IMG/VR virus record: IMGVR_UViG_3300010885_005644
Location: 1-43,786 of that record
Source: a virus
Length of the DNA: 43,786 bases
Reading direction: 5' to 3' (one strand)
The position numbers and the translations under genes were made by a program. Within the stretch, counting starts at the first letter, position 1. Every line of letters begins with the position of its first letter. Below the pieces are notes generated by a model, which worked only from the letters and a program-made list of their open reading frames with translations, searched no databases and had not been told where the DNA came from. Positions 21,524 to 31,100 of the stretch are shown here, piece by piece.

Positions 21524-24027
21524 TTGCTGGCTTTTTTAATACTTTCGTATTCTGCGGCTAGTTCTGATTCTAATGCTAAGATTGCTTCTTTAACTGAACG
21601 CACTGGTTTTGCAGGAACGTTAGGTGGTTGTGCCATTAGGTTATCGCCTTCACCGCCAAAGTTTCTGTGTGCTCCAGTAGAGTCAGCATCGCCAGGACGC
21701 ATAGTAGCATCAATGGTGTCATACTTTTCATCTGGTGCATTGGCTAAATCTGTTTCGTCAAGCTCAGAATCTAATCTGTTGTAATAGTCATAATCATTGT
21801 CATTATCGTCGGGACCGTTACGTGGCGAATACTTATCTGAGTATTCAACACCGTTGCAGTTGTTCCACCATTCTGCGGCTTCCTCTGGAGTCATACCATA
21901 TTCATCAGCGTTACTAACAAAATCATCCTTGTCTAGTTTTGTTGCTAGATCTTCAAGCCAACGCTTCATGCTGCCTTCAGTAACTGACTTGATTGCTTCG
22001 TCAAGTTGATCGGTATTGATACCAGCAACTTTTAACATAGCAACTAGTTCTTGTGCTTCTTTAACTGGATACTCTTTGCCGTCAACTTTAACTTTTTCGC
22101 CAGGCTGGACGCCATCAGCTTTAGCATCACGTACAGCTTTACCAAATGCGTTGCCTTCGTTACATTCGCAAGGTTTGCAATCGCATGTTGGGCAATGACC
22201 TTCGTCTAGTGTTGATGTATCAGTATACTCTTTACCGTCTAAATCAAACTTGCCACCTTTAGGTGTGTCTTTTAATTTACCAGTAAAAGCATTACCTTCT
22301 GTACTTAGGCCAGCTAGTTTAGCTAATTCATTTAACTCAGCTTCTAGTGCTAACTGTTCTTCGTCAATTGGTTCTGGTTTGCCTTGAACAAATGCTTTCA
22401 TGCCTTGTCCAATAGACTTCAAAGAACCCATTACACCCGGCTTGTTAGGTGTTAAACGAGCCATTTTGTCAGCTTTGTCTTGAGGGCTCATTACATCGCC
22501 GATACCACCGTGTTGTGGTTGCTCAATGCCTTCGTCAGCTTGACGTTTGGCGTGACCGTATACTTCCATCATGTCGCGTAAGCTGTCTGAACATACACCA
22601 GTTTCTTTAAACACTTTTAGATCAGCAGTCATGCACTCTACCATCTCGGCCAGTGACATGTGTTGCTCTTCCATCATGCGCTTAAAGTTCATGCCTTCCA
22701 TGACCATTAGATTACGTGCTACTAAACGCATAGCTTCGTCAACTGTGTGTACTGTACCTTTACGACCTTTTGGTACTCGACCTGTAACACGACCAAATGG
22801 ATCAGATGGCATGGATACTGGACCAGACTTGGCAGTAGCTGGGCGGCCACGACCTTTCTTGGGTGCGTTAGGATCACGACGTGGATTCTTTGTTTGTGCT
22901 TTTAGTGGACGACCTTTGCGAACACCACCGCCTGGACCTTTTAAGTTGTCTAGGTTGTCTAGTGTGTCGTCTGTTGGGTAACCAGGATAGTCTGTCTTGG
23001 TGTGACGAACACCACCAGGTATCTTTTTAACTTCACCTTCCGCTATGCCAGGTTGACTTAACAAGTCAATTGCTTGTTTAGCTACTTGTGCCATCATTGC
23101 TGGATTTTCTTCAGCTTCAGCACCTTCACGACGCATCAGTTGATAGGCCTTACGTAATGATTTGTCATTGCATTGTTTTACTTGCTTGAAATATTGACCC
23201 AATTCATCAGCAACGTGATCGATCATTTCTTCGCCAGCAGAGGCACCAGCATAAATGTGCTGTAGTACCGATAACACAGAAGATCTAAGATCGTCGGCAC
23301 CTTCAAACACACCGCCGTTTAAATCATCTACTACATTTATTAATTCTTTTGCAGATACTTTTAATAAATCAATTGGTGCTTGTGCAATAATAGTCTCAAT
23401 ATCGCCATCGTATTGATCATCGCTGAATAGATCAAACCATGTTGGGGCTGAATCATCTAAATAATTTAAACCTTCATCGCCGTAATCATAAATTTTACCA
23501 AAGCATTTGTTAATAACGTTACCGTATTTTTTACGCAATGGATCAACACCTTTTGCTTCACGCACACCATGTTCATTGCAGTCTCCCGCTTCACACATGG
23601 TGCATTCTTTAGTTAATCGATCAACTGCTTTACCAACGCCGGCTTGACGTTGTGCAATCTTAGGATCAGTACGATCTGGACGTGACTGAATTGTGTCACC
23701 GTAAAATGCTTTAACAGCAAATTCCGAACCTTTGTGGAATTGATTTGTACCAGTGACCTTACCTTGTCTCTTTGCTGCATCGGCACTGGATTTTTTGGCA
23801 TAAGATCCAAGAGTTGCTGGACTTAGCTCATCAAGTTTGCTTTCAGCAAGTTGTTTTCTTAACTTGGTTTCAACTGAGTTAACGCCTTCGGTAATGCTAC
23901 CTTGAGCTTCAACACTTTCGCGAATCTCTTTTACAAGTGCAAAACGCTTTTCTTCTGGAGTTGGCTTTAATGCTGCCAACTTGCCTAGTATGCTATAGAT
24001 GTTATCGTTTGGGTGATTGTTGCTCAT
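21520..24027 (-). CDS. Large AT-hook and Cys-cluster protein, 835 residues
   Basis: No family recognised. Visible parts: Cys/His cluster C-T-M-C-E-A-G-D-C-N-E-H (142-153); two AT-hook-like segments, R-K-G-R-P (370-374) and K-K-G-R-G-R-P (390-396), in a basic Pro/Gly linker; a second cluster C-P-T-C-D-C-K-P-C-E-C (612-621); and a duplicated module, E-G-N-A-F...D-G-K-E-Y, near 577-601 and 624-645. The C-terminal 150 residues are acidic with an E-L-A-K-L-A-G-L type helix before them. The AT hooks suggest DNA binding. The position between gp16 and gp17 suggests an internal head or packaging-associated protein. Coupled to the next gene by ATGA. Confidence 0.8.
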   Translation of the reverse strand: MSNNHPNDNIYSILGKLAALKPTPEEKRFALVKEIRESVEAQGSITEGVNSVETKLRKQLAESKLDELSPATLGSYAKKSSADAAKRQGKVTGTNQFHKGSEFAVKAFYGDTIQSRPDRTDPKIAQRQAGVGKAVDRLTKECTMCEAGDCNEHGVREAKGVDPLRKKYGNVINKCFGKIYDYGDEGLNYLDDSAPTWFDLFSDDQYDGDIETIIAQAPIDLLKVSAKELINVVDDLNGGVFEGADDLRSSVLSVLQHIYAGASAGEEMIDHVADELGQYFKQVKQCNDKSLRKAYQLMRREGAEAEENPAMMAQVAKQAIDLLSQPGIAEGEVKKIPGGVRHTKTDYPGYPTDDTLDNLDNLKGPGGGVRKGRPLKAQTKNPRRDPNAPKKGRGRPATAKSGPVSMPSDPFGRVTGRVPKGRKGTVHTVDEAMRLVARNLMVMEGMNFKRMMEEQHMSLAEMVECMTADLKVFKETGVCSDSLRDMMEVYGHAKRQADEGIEQPQHGGIGDVMSPQDKADKMARLTPNKPGVMGSLKSIGQGMKAFVQGKPEPIDEEQLALEAELNELAKLAGLSTEGNAFTGKLKDTPKGGKFDLDGKEYTDTSTLDEGHCPTCDCKPCECNEGNAFGKAVRDAKADGVQPGEKVKVDGKEYPVKEAQELVAMLKVAGINTDQLDEAIKSVTEGSMKRWLEDLATKLDKDDFVSNADEYGMTPEEAAEWWNNCNGVEYSDKYSPRNGPDDNDNDYDYYNRLDSELDETDLANAPDEKYDTIDATMRPGDADSTGAHRNFGGEGDNLMAQPPNVPAKPVRSVKEAILALESELAAEYESIKKASK

Positions 24028-24032
24028 TTGTA

Positions 24033-24608
24033 TTAACCTTTTGCTTTGTATACTTTGTTTTGGTGTGTACCGATTGGGCTGGTATCACCTGTCTTGTCTG
24101 AAGCCATTACGCCTGTCTTTTCGCCTTCGGCAGCAAATTCAAACTTACGTGACTCTAATTCTTTTAATAAACTACCAATGCGACTTTGACCTGCTAGGGC
24201 TTGTCCTTCAGAATCTGATTTTAATTCTGGGTCATCTAGCAAGGCACCTTTGTGATCTTGTCCATGGGCTTCTTGTTCGTCAGTATCAATTGCTTCATTA
24301 AGATTACGAACACAAAGACAATCTGGATTTAATTGAGCACGTTCTTTAACAATCTGGAGAACTTGTGCGGCATTGCATGGATATGCAACCTTAACATCAA
24401 ATGTCCAGCACTCACAAGGACCCGATTGTGGGAATTCACGGTGTTCCTGTATTGGCATGCTCTTAACAGCACTAACGCTTTCCAATTGGTAAGTGTCTAG
24501 TGCATTTTTAATTTGCTCCATAACTGTCTTAGGGTTAATGGTAGCCATTTTAATACGAAATTCATATGGCTTGTTAATTTCGTAAATGTAGCTTTGGAAC
24601 GCTTTCAT
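24033..24608 (-). CDS. Hypothetical protein, 191 residues
   Basis: Not recognised. The N-terminal 100 residues are alpha/beta (Y-E-F-R-I-K-M, then W-T-F-D-V-K-V-A-Y-P) with four cysteines, C-E-C and C-L-C among them. The C-terminal 90 are acidic, polar and probably disordered, ending in a basic patch. It has a ribosome site TAGGA and an ATAAATA motif 23 bases upstream, so it probably starts its own late transcript that continues into the 835-residue gene. Confidence 0.7.
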   Translation of the reverse strand: MKAFQSYIYEINKPYEFRIKMATINPKTVMEQIKNALDTYQLESVSAVKSMPIQEHREFPQSGPCECWTFDVKVAYPCNAAQVLQIVKERAQLNPDCLCVRNLNEAIDTDEQEAHGQDHKGALLDDPELKSDSEGQALAGQSRIGSLLKELESRKFEFAAEGEKTGVMASDKTGDTSPIGTHQNKVYKAKG

Positions 24609-24630
24609 CTTAATATTCCTATATATCTTA

Positions 24631-24637
24631 TATTTAT
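24631..24637 (-). promoter_or_regulatory. Late-promoter-like motif
   Basis: ATAAATA on the minus strand, followed by a leader with TAGGA and the ATG at 24608. Confidence 0.5.
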
Positions 24638-24649
24638 TCTTTTTGGCAA

Positions 24650-25147
24650 TTATTTGCCTTGCTTGCCCAAAATCTGTTTGAGCAAATCATTACGATCTAA
24701 CACAATGCCTTCACCGTCAATTGGATCATCTGTGGCTTTGCCAGCATCTTTTTTAATTTGATGATCCAGCTTGGCTTTTTGTAACTGCAAATTAATCATG
24801 CGTAACTTCTTATCTAGTTTGGCAGTTTTGGCTGTAATAGCGTGTCCCAACATGATACCAGCAGTTTGTAATATAACACCCGAAAATCTGGGTTCTACAT
24901 TCATGCCCAAATCAATGAGATCTTCGGCTTTGTCTTTGGCTAGTTTTGCCAGCTCATCTAGTTCATCATCAGCAGTATCTAAATCGTGTACAGTGGGCAG
25001 AGCTATGTCTATTTTATCAATGGCCGCGTTTACTTCTGTGATTAAATCACGGTTTTCTTCTATTAGGCTTTTGCTTTCTTCTACCGTGGGATCTATAGGA
25101 TCGTCTGATGGGGGTAGGTTAAATAAGGATTCAAGTTTTTTAGTCAT
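24650..25147 (-). CDS. gp16: Terminase small subunit gp16-like
   Basis: 165 residues, identical in length to many gp16 proteins (T4 164). Acidic N-terminus, then a long helical core: A-E-D-L-I-D-L-G-M-N-V-E-P-R, then a G-I-M-L-G-H-A-I-T-A-K-T-A-K-L-D-K-K-L-R helix pair, as in small terminases of T4-like marine phages. It binds DNA and stimulates gp17 ATPase in packaging. The ATG lies inside an 8-bp palindrome centred on ATAAATA, so translation from read-through messages may be blocked. Confidence 0.75.
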   Translation of the reverse strand: MTKKLESLFNLPPSDDPIDPTVEESKSLIEENRDLITEVNAAIDKIDIALPTVHDLDTADDELDELAKLAKDKAEDLIDLGMNVEPRFSGVILQTAGIMLGHAITAKTAKLDKKLRMINLQLQKAKLDHQIKKDAGKATDDPIDGEGIVLDRNDLLKQILGKQGK

Positions 25148-25165
25148 ACCAATATTTATTGGTAT
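25146..25165 (-). promoter_or_regulatory. Palindrome combining late-promoter motif and gp16 start codon
   Basis: ATACCAAT-ATTT-ATTGGTAT, a perfect 8-bp stem with a 4-base loop. On the minus strand the centre is ATAAATA (25153-25159). The gp16 ATG at 25147 lies at the end of the 3' arm, five bases from the motif. Confidence 0.6.
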
Positions 25166-25596
25166 TATTTTCGACCTTGATGAAAGATCATGTCTTCAGT
25201 AACTACACGGAAAGTCATGTTGTGTGCTTTACACCAAATTCTTGCGGCCTCCCATTTGGCCATATTAAGGATAGCACTTGCTTGATCCCGAATATTTTTT
25301 GCACCTTCTAAAGTGGTTTCTTTTTTGGGTTTTACTTCTACTACTTCTGCATGTGGTTTACCGTGTGCGTCTTGATAAGTTAGCAGGAAGTCTGGAACAT
25401 AAATTGTGTTTTTTCCAGTTAAGGGATTCTTATAATTGATGTGTACCGCTTCGCTAGCCCATTGTAGTATGTTGGGATTGTTATCACAGAACTGCATGAA
25501 TACATACTCCCAACTTGAACGGTAAGTAGGTGTTTTGTTACCTACGTACTTTTGGGGATTTTGTAGTTGAAATTTGCCTTGTGCGTATTTGCTCAT
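25165..25596 (-). CDS. gp4: Head completion nuclease gp4 (gp50)
   Basis: 143 residues (T4 gp4 150). N-P-Q-K-Y-V-G-N, then T-Y-R-S-S-W-E-Y-V-F (22-33) is the family hallmark. V-P-D-F-L-L (P68-D69) and V-V-E-V-K-P-K (E87, K89) form a PD-(D/E)XK nuclease site. In T4 this protein finishes filled heads, probably by trimming DNA ends before tail joining. One-base overlap with the upstream gene (TAATG type). Confidence 0.9.
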   Translation of the reverse strand: MSKYAQGKFQLQNPQKYVGNKTPTYRSSWEYVFMQFCDNNPNILQWASEAVHINYKNPLTGKNTIYVPDFLLTYQDAHGKPHAEVVEVKPKKETTLEGAKNIRDQASAILNMAKWEAARIWCKAHNMTFRVVTEDMIFHQGRK

Positions 25597-25985
25597 TATG
25601 GGAGTATTGTTCGTTGAACGTATCTGTTGGTAGTGGTGCCAGAGTTGATACCAATTTGGCTAGTGGGTACTCGATTAACATTTAAGAATGCGGCTAGATA
25701 ATTGTTTAACTGGCCACGACCCATTTTTCTAAATTCGTCTAGTATACTCATTGGGTCTATGTTTTGTGCTTTGGCTGTATACGTAATTGCAGACGCTAGA
25801 TTACGACCGCTAGTTACATCTCCGGTATACTGTTCAAAATAAGCATTGAGTACATCATTTTGATCAGCGCCGAGTACATATTCGGGACTATAAAAATTAT
25901 TAAAATACTTTTGACTGTCCTGATTAGTATTCTGAGATACATTAGTGGACTGTATATTGGTTGCAGTTGTGGTTTGATTAGACAT
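25596..25985 (-). CDS. Hypothetical virion-region protein, 129 residues
   Basis: Not recognised by name. The first 30 residues are Asn/Thr/Gln rich and probably disordered. Then comes a helical domain (A-I-T-Y-T-A-K-A-Q-N-I-D-P-M-S-I-L-D-E-F) and a C-terminal Y-V-Q-R-T-I-L-P. Similar small proteins sit between the tube-like baseplate protein and gp4 in T4-like marine phages, so a baseplate or tail role is plausible. Coupled to both neighbours. Confidence 0.7.
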   Translation of the reverse strand: MSNQTTTATNIQSTNVSQNTNQDSQKYFNNFYSPEYVLGADQNDVLNAYFEQYTGDVTSGRNLASAITYTAKAQNIDPMSILDEFRKMGRGQLNNYLAAFLNVNRVPTSQIGINSGTTTNRYVQRTILP

Positions 25986-27469
25986 TATTCAAAGTATCCA
26001 TTGGCAAATGTATCAAATGACATACCTGCAGGAGCATTGAGCGCAAAGTCTCCGGCAATAGTAGCATTTCTTCCAAGATCTCCAAATGCTGTTGATATAG
26101 CTGCACCAATATTGTTAATGCCCCCAGTGAAGGTTGATGCATTATTGAATGCCAGTGCTGTGTTTAGTTGACCTAGTCCAGTGCCAATTGCCCCAACAAG
26201 ACCTCCATTACCATTGGCACCATACAATACATACGACACACCTTGATTAACCAAGGCAGTTGCTTGTTGTGTTGCCCACTTGATTGCCATGTTTTGTACT
26301 GTGGCCAGTGCGGCACTTGGGTTAGCAATAGCTTGTGCGGCCAAGCCAACAATAGCAGTACCTTGTGTGCCCAATGCTCTTGTTACGCCACTTAATACAC
26401 CATTGGCCAAACTTGCGGCTGCGGTACCTGCTAAGCCAGCGGCAGTGGCTGTTAACTGTTGTTTCAATACTGTACTATTGGTTAAGCCAGCACTTAGTCC
26501 GCCGATACTTGGAATAGTAAATCCGCCAATGTTAACTCCTCCGGCAGCGCCTAGTGCAGTAGCATTAGCAATCTTACTAGCAAATGCACCTGAAAAATTA
26601 CTAAAGCTAGTTAGTGCAGGCATGTTATTGACTGCACCATACAACGGATTGACACCAGCTAAGTCTGTGATTATGTCTGGGGCTTTGGTATAACCACCAT
26701 GTCCATCGTCAACTATGTCAACCCCTCCCGGAGGTGCTATTGGACTTGGTGTGCGATCATAGTGTAGATCAATATATCCACCTACTGTATTTTCTGTTAC
26801 ATAACCAGTATAGTACTTTACACTTTCAAATTGTAAAGTCATTTGGTGTTCTAGTAGGCTACCATTCTCACTGTTGGCGTGTTCGCCGTGCTTGAACGCA
26901 GAGATAGTAGGATTAATTAATTCGTACTCTGAAAAATTCTTTTGATACAAACTGTAAATTCTTACAGCCTGTATATATTGATATGGTTGATTACTGTTAG
27001 CATTGTTATAGCCAATAGTAGGACGAGGTGTATAACCCCAGTCAAAACTTGGACGACTTTGATATTTGTGTGTGCCTTGATATGTGGCATCAGCATAGTC
27101 ACTGTCTCTATAAAAGAAACTGTAGTAGTCGTACCAGAAGTTGCGAACGTTGTCTGCTTGGTCGTCGTGGAATGTAATGTTTACTGCATCGTAGTTAATC
27201 TTGTGTTGACTGATGTTCTTACGATTGTAGGCGTTACGAATCTTGGTATCAATTGTGTACTTGGGTAAGTTAACACTTTTTACAATCATGCCTAATTCCT
27301 GCGCGGCTGTGTTACTTACATTTGTGATCAGTGGATTAAAGTCAAATTCAACATAAAACATGAATCCATATTTTGGACTCAATCTAAAGTTATCATCGGT
27401 AAAGATTCTAGCCGCATGGCGGTAATCTTTAATAGTAGTATTTCCTGCCGGACTTAACTGTATGCTCAT
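25985..27469 (-). CDS. Tail-tube-like baseplate protein (gp48/gp54-like)
   Basis: 494 residues. The first 250 look like a tail-tube fold (F-x-F-Y-V-E-F-D-F-N-P, L-G-M-I-V-K-S-V-N-L-P-K-Y, then I-T-F-H-D-D-Q-A-D-N-V-R-N-F-W). These also occur in tube-initiator proteins gp54 and gp48. From about 265 on, the protein is Ala/Gly/Leu rich and hydrophobic, as expected for a segment that meets the tape measure or plugs the tube. Alternative: another tube-like virion protein. The ATG follows ATAAATA by five bases, with no Shine-Dalgarno. Confidence 0.65.
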   Translation of the reverse strand: MSIQLSPAGNTTIKDYRHAARIFTDDNFRLSPKYGFMFYVEFDFNPLITNVSNTAAQELGMIVKSVNLPKYTIDTKIRNAYNRKNISQHKINYDAVNITFHDDQADNVRNFWYDYYSFFYRDSDYADATYQGTHKYQSRPSFDWGYTPRPTIGYNNANSNQPYQYIQAVRIYSLYQKNFSEYELINPTISAFKHGEHANSENGSLLEHQMTLQFESVKYYTGYVTENTVGGYIDLHYDRTPSPIAPPGGVDIVDDGHGGYTKAPDIITDLAGVNPLYGAVNNMPALTSFSNFSGAFASKIANATALGAAGGVNIGGFTIPSIGGLSAGLTNSTVLKQQLTATAAGLAGTAAASLANGVLSGVTRALGTQGTAIVGLAAQAIANPSAALATVQNMAIKWATQQATALVNQGVSYVLYGANGNGGLVGAIGTGLGQLNTALAFNNASTFTGGINNIGAAISTAFGDLGRNATIAGDFALNAPAGMSFDTFANGYFE

Positions 27470-27474
27470 ACTAA

Positions 27475-27481
27475 TATTTAT
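27475..27481 (-). promoter_or_regulatory. Late-promoter-like motif, near-leaderless
   Basis: ATAAATA, then TTAGT, then the ATG at 27469. It directly follows the T run of the gp19 terminator. Confidence 0.5.
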
Positions 27482-27486
27482 GACGT

Positions 27487-27517
27487 AAAAAAACCTGGGT
27501 TTTTAAGCCAGGTTTTT
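27487..27517 (-). terminator. Rho-independent terminator after gp19
   Basis: Stem AACCTGG/CCAGGTT extended by A-T pairs to about 10 bp, nine-base loop, with seven T on the minus strand. A T run on the plus side makes it potentially bidirectional. Confidence 0.85.
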
Positions 27518-27534
27518 ATTTGAGTTACTAAAAA

Positions 27535-28149
27535 TTAGTTAACTGTTGTCTGCTGATTTAACGGAATGACTGTTGTACCAACCATACCACCAACTGTTTG
27601 TGTAGCATTATCAAACTTGATATTACATGCAATTTGAACAGGATCACTGGAGTTGTAGGCCATGTCGCCATAGTCTACTGAGCTTAAAAAACATCCTTCT
27701 AATTGCCATGCTTCTAGAACATTAACAGTTGTTACACCGTTGCCACCATCTAACATTTCAAATGTCAAACTAAATTTATAATTAACGCCGCTTGGAGCAC
27801 TGGCCTGTTCCAGGAAGTCAAACTGCTTCTGGATCTGTTCACCGACTAACTTGCTTACGCTACCAGTAGCATCATCACGGAAGTTGATTGTTGTTTCTTG
27901 CCATTCCGGTTTACCTTGCAAATATACTTTGCTGTTGTAAACGTCAATGGTAATTGGGTTGAAGTTAACGTTTGGACGTTTAATGTCAACTACCTGCTTG
28001 GTTAGTTCTGTTGTCGGATTGCTTACACCAAAATTATCAAAAGTAGCACGGAAGCGATACTTTAACTTTGGCATTAACAAACCTTGGTTTGATGCACTTT
28101 GGCTATTGTTCAACGGAACTGTAAATTTACTTAAACTTGCTACGGCCAT
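27535..28149 (-). CDS. gp19: Tail tube protein gp19
   Basis: 204 residues (T4 gp19 163). L-K-Y-R-F-R-A-T-F-D-N-F-G near 29-41, V-V-D-I-K-R-P-N-V-N-F, V-Y-L-Q-G-K-P-E-W-Q-E-T-T-I-N-F-R-D-D, and W-Q-L-E-G-C-F-L-S-S-V-D-Y-G-D are standard for T4-type tail tubes. It polymerises as hexamer rings inside the sheath. It lies directly after gp18, with its own late motif, a good AGGAG ribosome site and a terminator behind it. Confidence 0.93.
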   Translation of the reverse strand: MAVASLSKFTVPLNNSQSASNQGLLMPKLKYRFRATFDNFGVSNPTTELTKQVVDIKRPNVNFNPITIDVYNSKVYLQGKPEWQETTINFRDDATGSVSKLVGEQIQKQFDFLEQASAPSGVNYKFSLTFEMLDGGNGVTTVNVLEAWQLEGCFLSSVDYGDMAYNSSDPVQIACNIKFDNATQTVGGMVGTTVIPLNQQTTVN

Positions 28150-28168
28150 ATTATTCTCCTGTTACTCT

Positions 28169-28175
28169 TATTTAT
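28169..28175 (-). promoter_or_regulatory. Late-promoter-like motif for gp19
   Basis: ATAAATA on the minus strand, 19 bases before the ATG at 28149, with AGGAG between. Confidence 0.6.
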
Positions 28176-28178
28176 CTA

Positions 28179-31100
28179 TTATGTTGACTGTGTATTCAAC
28201 GCCTTAATTGAACCAGGGTTGTAAATTGCGATTGGTATGTAGATAAACTCTACATCGCGACTTGGTTCAATTGCAATATCCACATACAACTGATTGTTGC
28301 TAATTGTAGCAGGTGTATTATTGCTTGTGTCACAAATTACCAAGAAGTCATATAAACCACGTTTGGCTTGGATATCATGCAAACTCAATTGAATCTGTCT
28401 AGAGATAGATTTTCTTGTGCCGATGTCGTTTGGTTCAAACAAGTAACCGTTAGCAATGCTATTTAATACTGTACGTAAGTAGTTTTCTAAGCGTACTACG
28501 TTAATGCGATTACGTGCTGTAGATGTACCACTGCGTGTCAATTGACCCCAGACTACTAAACCAATATTTGGCAATTGACAAATTGGATTAATATTCAATG
28601 TGTACAATGCGTCTCGTAGACCTTGACTTATTGAATTGTGTACAAACTGTCCATTTGATGAATTAATATAACCAATGTCGCTTAGGTTAGATACCAGCCC
28701 ACGATGTGTACCAGCTGGAGCAAACCATGGATAAGCAATTTGGTCATTGTACAAGAATGTACGCAATGCCGCATGACTTGCAGGGACAACAACTTCGTTA
28801 CCTGCCAAGTCGTTTGTGCGACCTGCTGGGTAGTATAGTCCTAGGTAAGGTGCCGCGCTGGCGTTGGATGGCAATCCATTACCATCTGTGTTATTAGCCC
28901 AGTTAGTAATATCAATGGTGTTTGGAGCCAATGTCAGTGGAGTATCGCCAATGATAAATGCTGTGTCTCCGCGATTGTCGTTTAGTGTGATCATGTTAGA
29001 AATCAACTCTGGATAACCAGGAGCAACAATTAAGTTAAAATTGTACATCGAACTTAGAACATCTAAGTTACTGTCAACCGCGGCTTTCATTGCTTCAATT
29101 ACGATTGCACGTTGAGCTTTGCTGCCTGCTTTCATTACACCGTTGTTATCTAATCCGCTTTCAGTTATCCACGCATCTGCCACAGTTGGCAATGATGTTG
29201 GGTACCCAAGACTGTTTGCACCTACATCAGGATAACTAATTTCGTTAAAGTAGTTAGGTACAAACTTCTTGACGTTGTATCCCGAACGACGTGTGTTAAA
29301 CACCAGTGCGCCACGTGGATATAAACGATAGTCCGGGGCGTCTAGGTCAATGTAGTTGCTATGCAACAAGTCAGTGGTAGTGTTATTACCAATTACAGGA
29401 AAATCTCCGCTGATAACGTCAGATTCACCGTCGGTGTCCCAACGTACATCAGCAAAAACAATACCATCGCTGGTTACATGATCTGTTGTGTCGATTGCTA
29501 TAAAGTCTGTACCATTATAACGATACAATGAAGGGTAGTTAACTAGATCACTGCTGTCTAACCACAAGTCACCTGCAGCCAAACTACTTGTGCCGTTTGT
29601 CTGTGCCACTGGTCTAGTTGCACTAACAATTACACCGCTCGAGTCAGTTAGTCCTAGGTTATAACCACGTACATCATATCCTACGTTTTTATAACCTTTC
29701 CATCCGGCTCCATCGTTGATCATAATGTCAATATCAGCTGGGTTGCTGTAATACCAGTATGTACCAGCGTCTGGTGCTGTGTATGGTGCATTTTCTGAAA
29801 CATGTAGAAGTGATGTTACAGAATCCCAGTTTTGAATAGTAAGGCCGCCTGTAATTGACATAGTATAGCCAGATCCTGCAATACTACCACCAACTTGGGT
29901 ACCAAACCCAGCGGCAGCAAGTGCATCACCTGAGCCAACATCAACTAGACCAATGTATCCACCAGATAAATGTGTAATAGTAATTGTGTTAGTTGTTACG
30001 TTATAGCTAGCAGTAACATAAGGAATTTCTGCGGCTAAAAAGGCTGCTACCCAACCATCTGCTGTTGTGGTGTTTAATGTAACAGTTGCAGAATAGTTAA
30101 TTGGTGCCCCAAATGCATTCAATGTTGCGCCGGGATAACTAGAAGTAACAGTAAATGCATCTCCGATGACAAATGCCTGGGTTAAGCTACCAGATGCACC
30201 AGTTGTCCCGCCAGTTGCAGTTGCTACTGTTGAAACTTTTTTACGGCTGATACGCAGAGAATTATAAGAATAATCACCAACACCATATGAAGCAACAATT
30301 TGACCATTGTCAACATTAATGCCACCGCCGATTGGATCTAATAGATATGTAGCACTTTGAGTAGTGCTATACATAGGAACTGCTTTTGAAGAAAATGTAC
30401 CTAAAGTAGAACTATATTCTTTAATTACAGGATTCCAACCACCGCCTGTTGACGTTGTTTTCCACCAGATACTGCCACTTGGACGTGGAAGTACATCGCC
30501 TGTGTACCAACCACCGGATGGTGCTTGAGCATAACTACCGTAGAATAAAATTGGGCAACCATATATTACAGTAGCAGATGATGCAGGTACACCGGCCAAT
30601 GCCAATGGAGTAGCTGTGCCATCTGTTAGTACAAGTTTTCCGTCAACTACGCTACCGTTACCTGTGGCTGCGCTGGTTGCAAATAGTGTTAGATATGTAT
30701 ATGAACCTACTGTTTTAGTTCCTGCAAACACGCCTGTAATTGCGGCGCTGTTAATTGCAGTAGCTAGACCTGCGGCAGTGGTAATTCCAGTAACTGTTAC
30801 AGTTGAAGTATTAATTGTTAATGTGTAAGTAGTACCAGACACGTAGGTTGGTTGGCTTGTGCCAACAACAGCCGGAACAGCTTTTTGCCATTCTGGACTA
30901 CCAACTTGCACCCAAGTATTAGCTAGATTTGATCCGCGAACAGTTTCGTTTGCACTACATTTGTACCATAAACGTAATACTCCAGGAACAGTACCAGTTG
31001 CACTAGTGGCCACAATAGCATAGTCGCCTGTATTACCATACGAGCTCTTCGGTGTTGGCAATGTATAATCACCGGCCGGTGGCGTATCATTGAACACATA

